DNA from: JAULUH01 sp032111745
GTDB taxonomy: Bacteria > Chloroflexota > Anaerolineae > JAAEKA01
NCBI GenBank assembly: GCA_032111745.1
Contig: JAULUH010000118.1
Coordinates: 1 to 14,842, forward strand
Length of the DNA stretch: 14,842 nucleotides
Direction: 5' to 3'
Shown here: positions 14,081 to 14,842 of the stretch, piece after piece
Position numbering within the stretch: position 1 is the stretch's first letter
How the letters are laid out: every line of letters starts with the position of its first letter
Notes under the pieces: generated by a model
What the model saw: the letters and a program-made list of their open reading frames with translations, nothing else
Database searches by the model: none
What the model was told of the DNA's origin: nothing
Position numbers and translations under genes: made by a program

Positions 14081-14842
14081 TCACTCGAACTGCGTCAGGA
14101 AGCGCAGGTCATTCCCGAAGAAGTAGCGGATGTCGGTGATGCCGCGCTTGAGCATGGTAATGCGCTCAGGGCCCATGCCGAAGGCGAAGCCAGACCAGGT
14201 GGCGGGATCGTAGCCGCCGTGGCGCAGGACGACGGGATGGACCATACCGGCGCCCATGATCTCCAGCCAGCCTGTGTATTTGCACACCGGGCAGCCCTGC
14301 TGGCCACACAGGATGCAATCGACGTCGGCCTCGACACTGGGCTCGGTGAAGGGGAAGTGCGAGCAACGGAAGCGCAGCTTGCGGCCGGAGCCGTAGATCT
14401 GGTTGGCGAACTCCACGATCACGCCCTTGAGGTCGGCCATGGTGATGTGGCGACCGATGGCCAGTCCCTCAACCTGGTTGAACATCATCTCGGCCCGCGC
14501 GGTGACCTGTTCGTAGCGATAGTTGAGTCCCGGCAGGATCACCCGGATCGGTCGGTCTGGCCCCAGGGCTCGCATGGCGTGGATCTGGCCCGGGCTGGTG
14601 TGGGTGCGCAGGATAATGCCAGGCGTGGTGGTATAGAATGTGTCCCACATGTCACGGGCCGGATGGCCGGGAGGCATGTTGAGCAGCTCGAAGTTGTACT
14701 CATCGGTTTCTACTTCGCGGCTGGTGAAAACCTGGAAGCCCATGGTGCCGAAGATGTCGTAGATCTCACGCAGGGTCACGTTGCTGGGGTGCACCCGGCC
14801 CAGCTGAGGTCTCCGGCCGGGCAAGGTGACGTCGACGCCTTC
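14081..14842 (-). CDS. pheS: Phenylalanine-tRNA ligase alpha subunit (N-terminal part missing)
   Basis: The last 254 residues of the catalytic alpha subunit are present; the frame stays open to the window edge, so the start lies to the right of it. The visible part begins EGVDVTLPGRRPQLGRVHP, the usual entry to the class II catalytic core, and includes the class II motifs: THTSPGQIHAM, the RPIRVILPGLNYRYE region, FRCSHFPFTEPSVEADV, and the closing SGFAFGMGPERITMLKRGI with DIRYFFGNDLRFLTQF. A four-Cys cluster C-x2-C-x4-C-x2-C (CILCGQQGCPVCK) precedes TGWLEIMGAGMVHP; similar clusters occur in many bacterial PheS proteins and may bind zinc. It is the first gene of a pheS-pheT operon whose promoter is outside the window. 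Confidence 0.97.
   Translation of the reverse strand, partial: EGVDVTLPGRRPQLGRVHPSNVTLREIYDIFGTMGFQVFTSREVETDEYNFELLNMPPGHPARDMWDTFYTTTPGIILRTHTSPGQIHAMRALGPDRPIRVILPGLNYRYEQVTARAEMMFNQVEGLAIGRHITMADLKGVIVEFANQIYGSGRKLRFRCSHFPFTEPSVEADVDCILCGQQGCPVCKYTGWLEIMGAGMVHPVVLRHGGYDPATWSGFAFGMGPERITMLKRGITDIRYFFGNDLRFLTQFE

Overview
The window is a GC-rich, densely packed bacterial chromosome segment with only housekeeping and envelope-type genes and no mobile element, CRISPR array, rRNA or tRNA that I can see. The gene mix suggests a member of the Chloroflexota (Anaerolineae/Caldilineae-like): a class B dnaJ followed by hspR, long Thr/Pro (TPTP) linkers in an anchored PA14 protein, a diadenylate cyclase joined to YbbR repeats, and several tiny acidic Cys-rich proteins. 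This placement is an inference from style and families, not from a marker gene search.

Left part (1-4008): a heat-shock pair, dnaJ-hspR, is read leftward from a near-consensus promoter with a candidate HspR-type operator behind it. Divergently, a diacylglycerol kinase-like lipid kinase, xseA and xseB (exonuclease VII) form a rightward operon.

Middle (4009-6060): a small rubredoxin-like protein with an extremely acidic tail is preceded by a strong promoter and three 11-bp direct repeats of Pho-box type, and is followed by a 13-bp-stem bidirectional terminator. Converging on it is a leftward operon of three small genes: an OmpR-type regulator with a degenerate, shortened receiver, a DUF1540-like acidic Cys protein, and a LysW-like zinc ribbon that lacks the carrier C-terminus. 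The region 5841-6103 holds two strong divergent promoters with a palindrome between them.

Right part (6104-11345): a rightward envelope/signalling group contains a membrane-anchored tandem-PA14 protein, a 720-residue fusion of a CdaA-type c-di-AMP synthase with a CdaR-like YbbR region, and a GT-B glycosyltransferase. The last section (11416-14842) is leftward pheS-pheT, with pheS running off the right edge.

The most unusual items are the one-polypeptide CdaA-CdaR arrangement, the phosphorylation-incompetent-looking regulator beside a PA14/c-di-AMP cluster, and the compact set of three small Cys-rich proteins with Pho-box-like control of one of them. No large undescribed defence or mobile system is visible.
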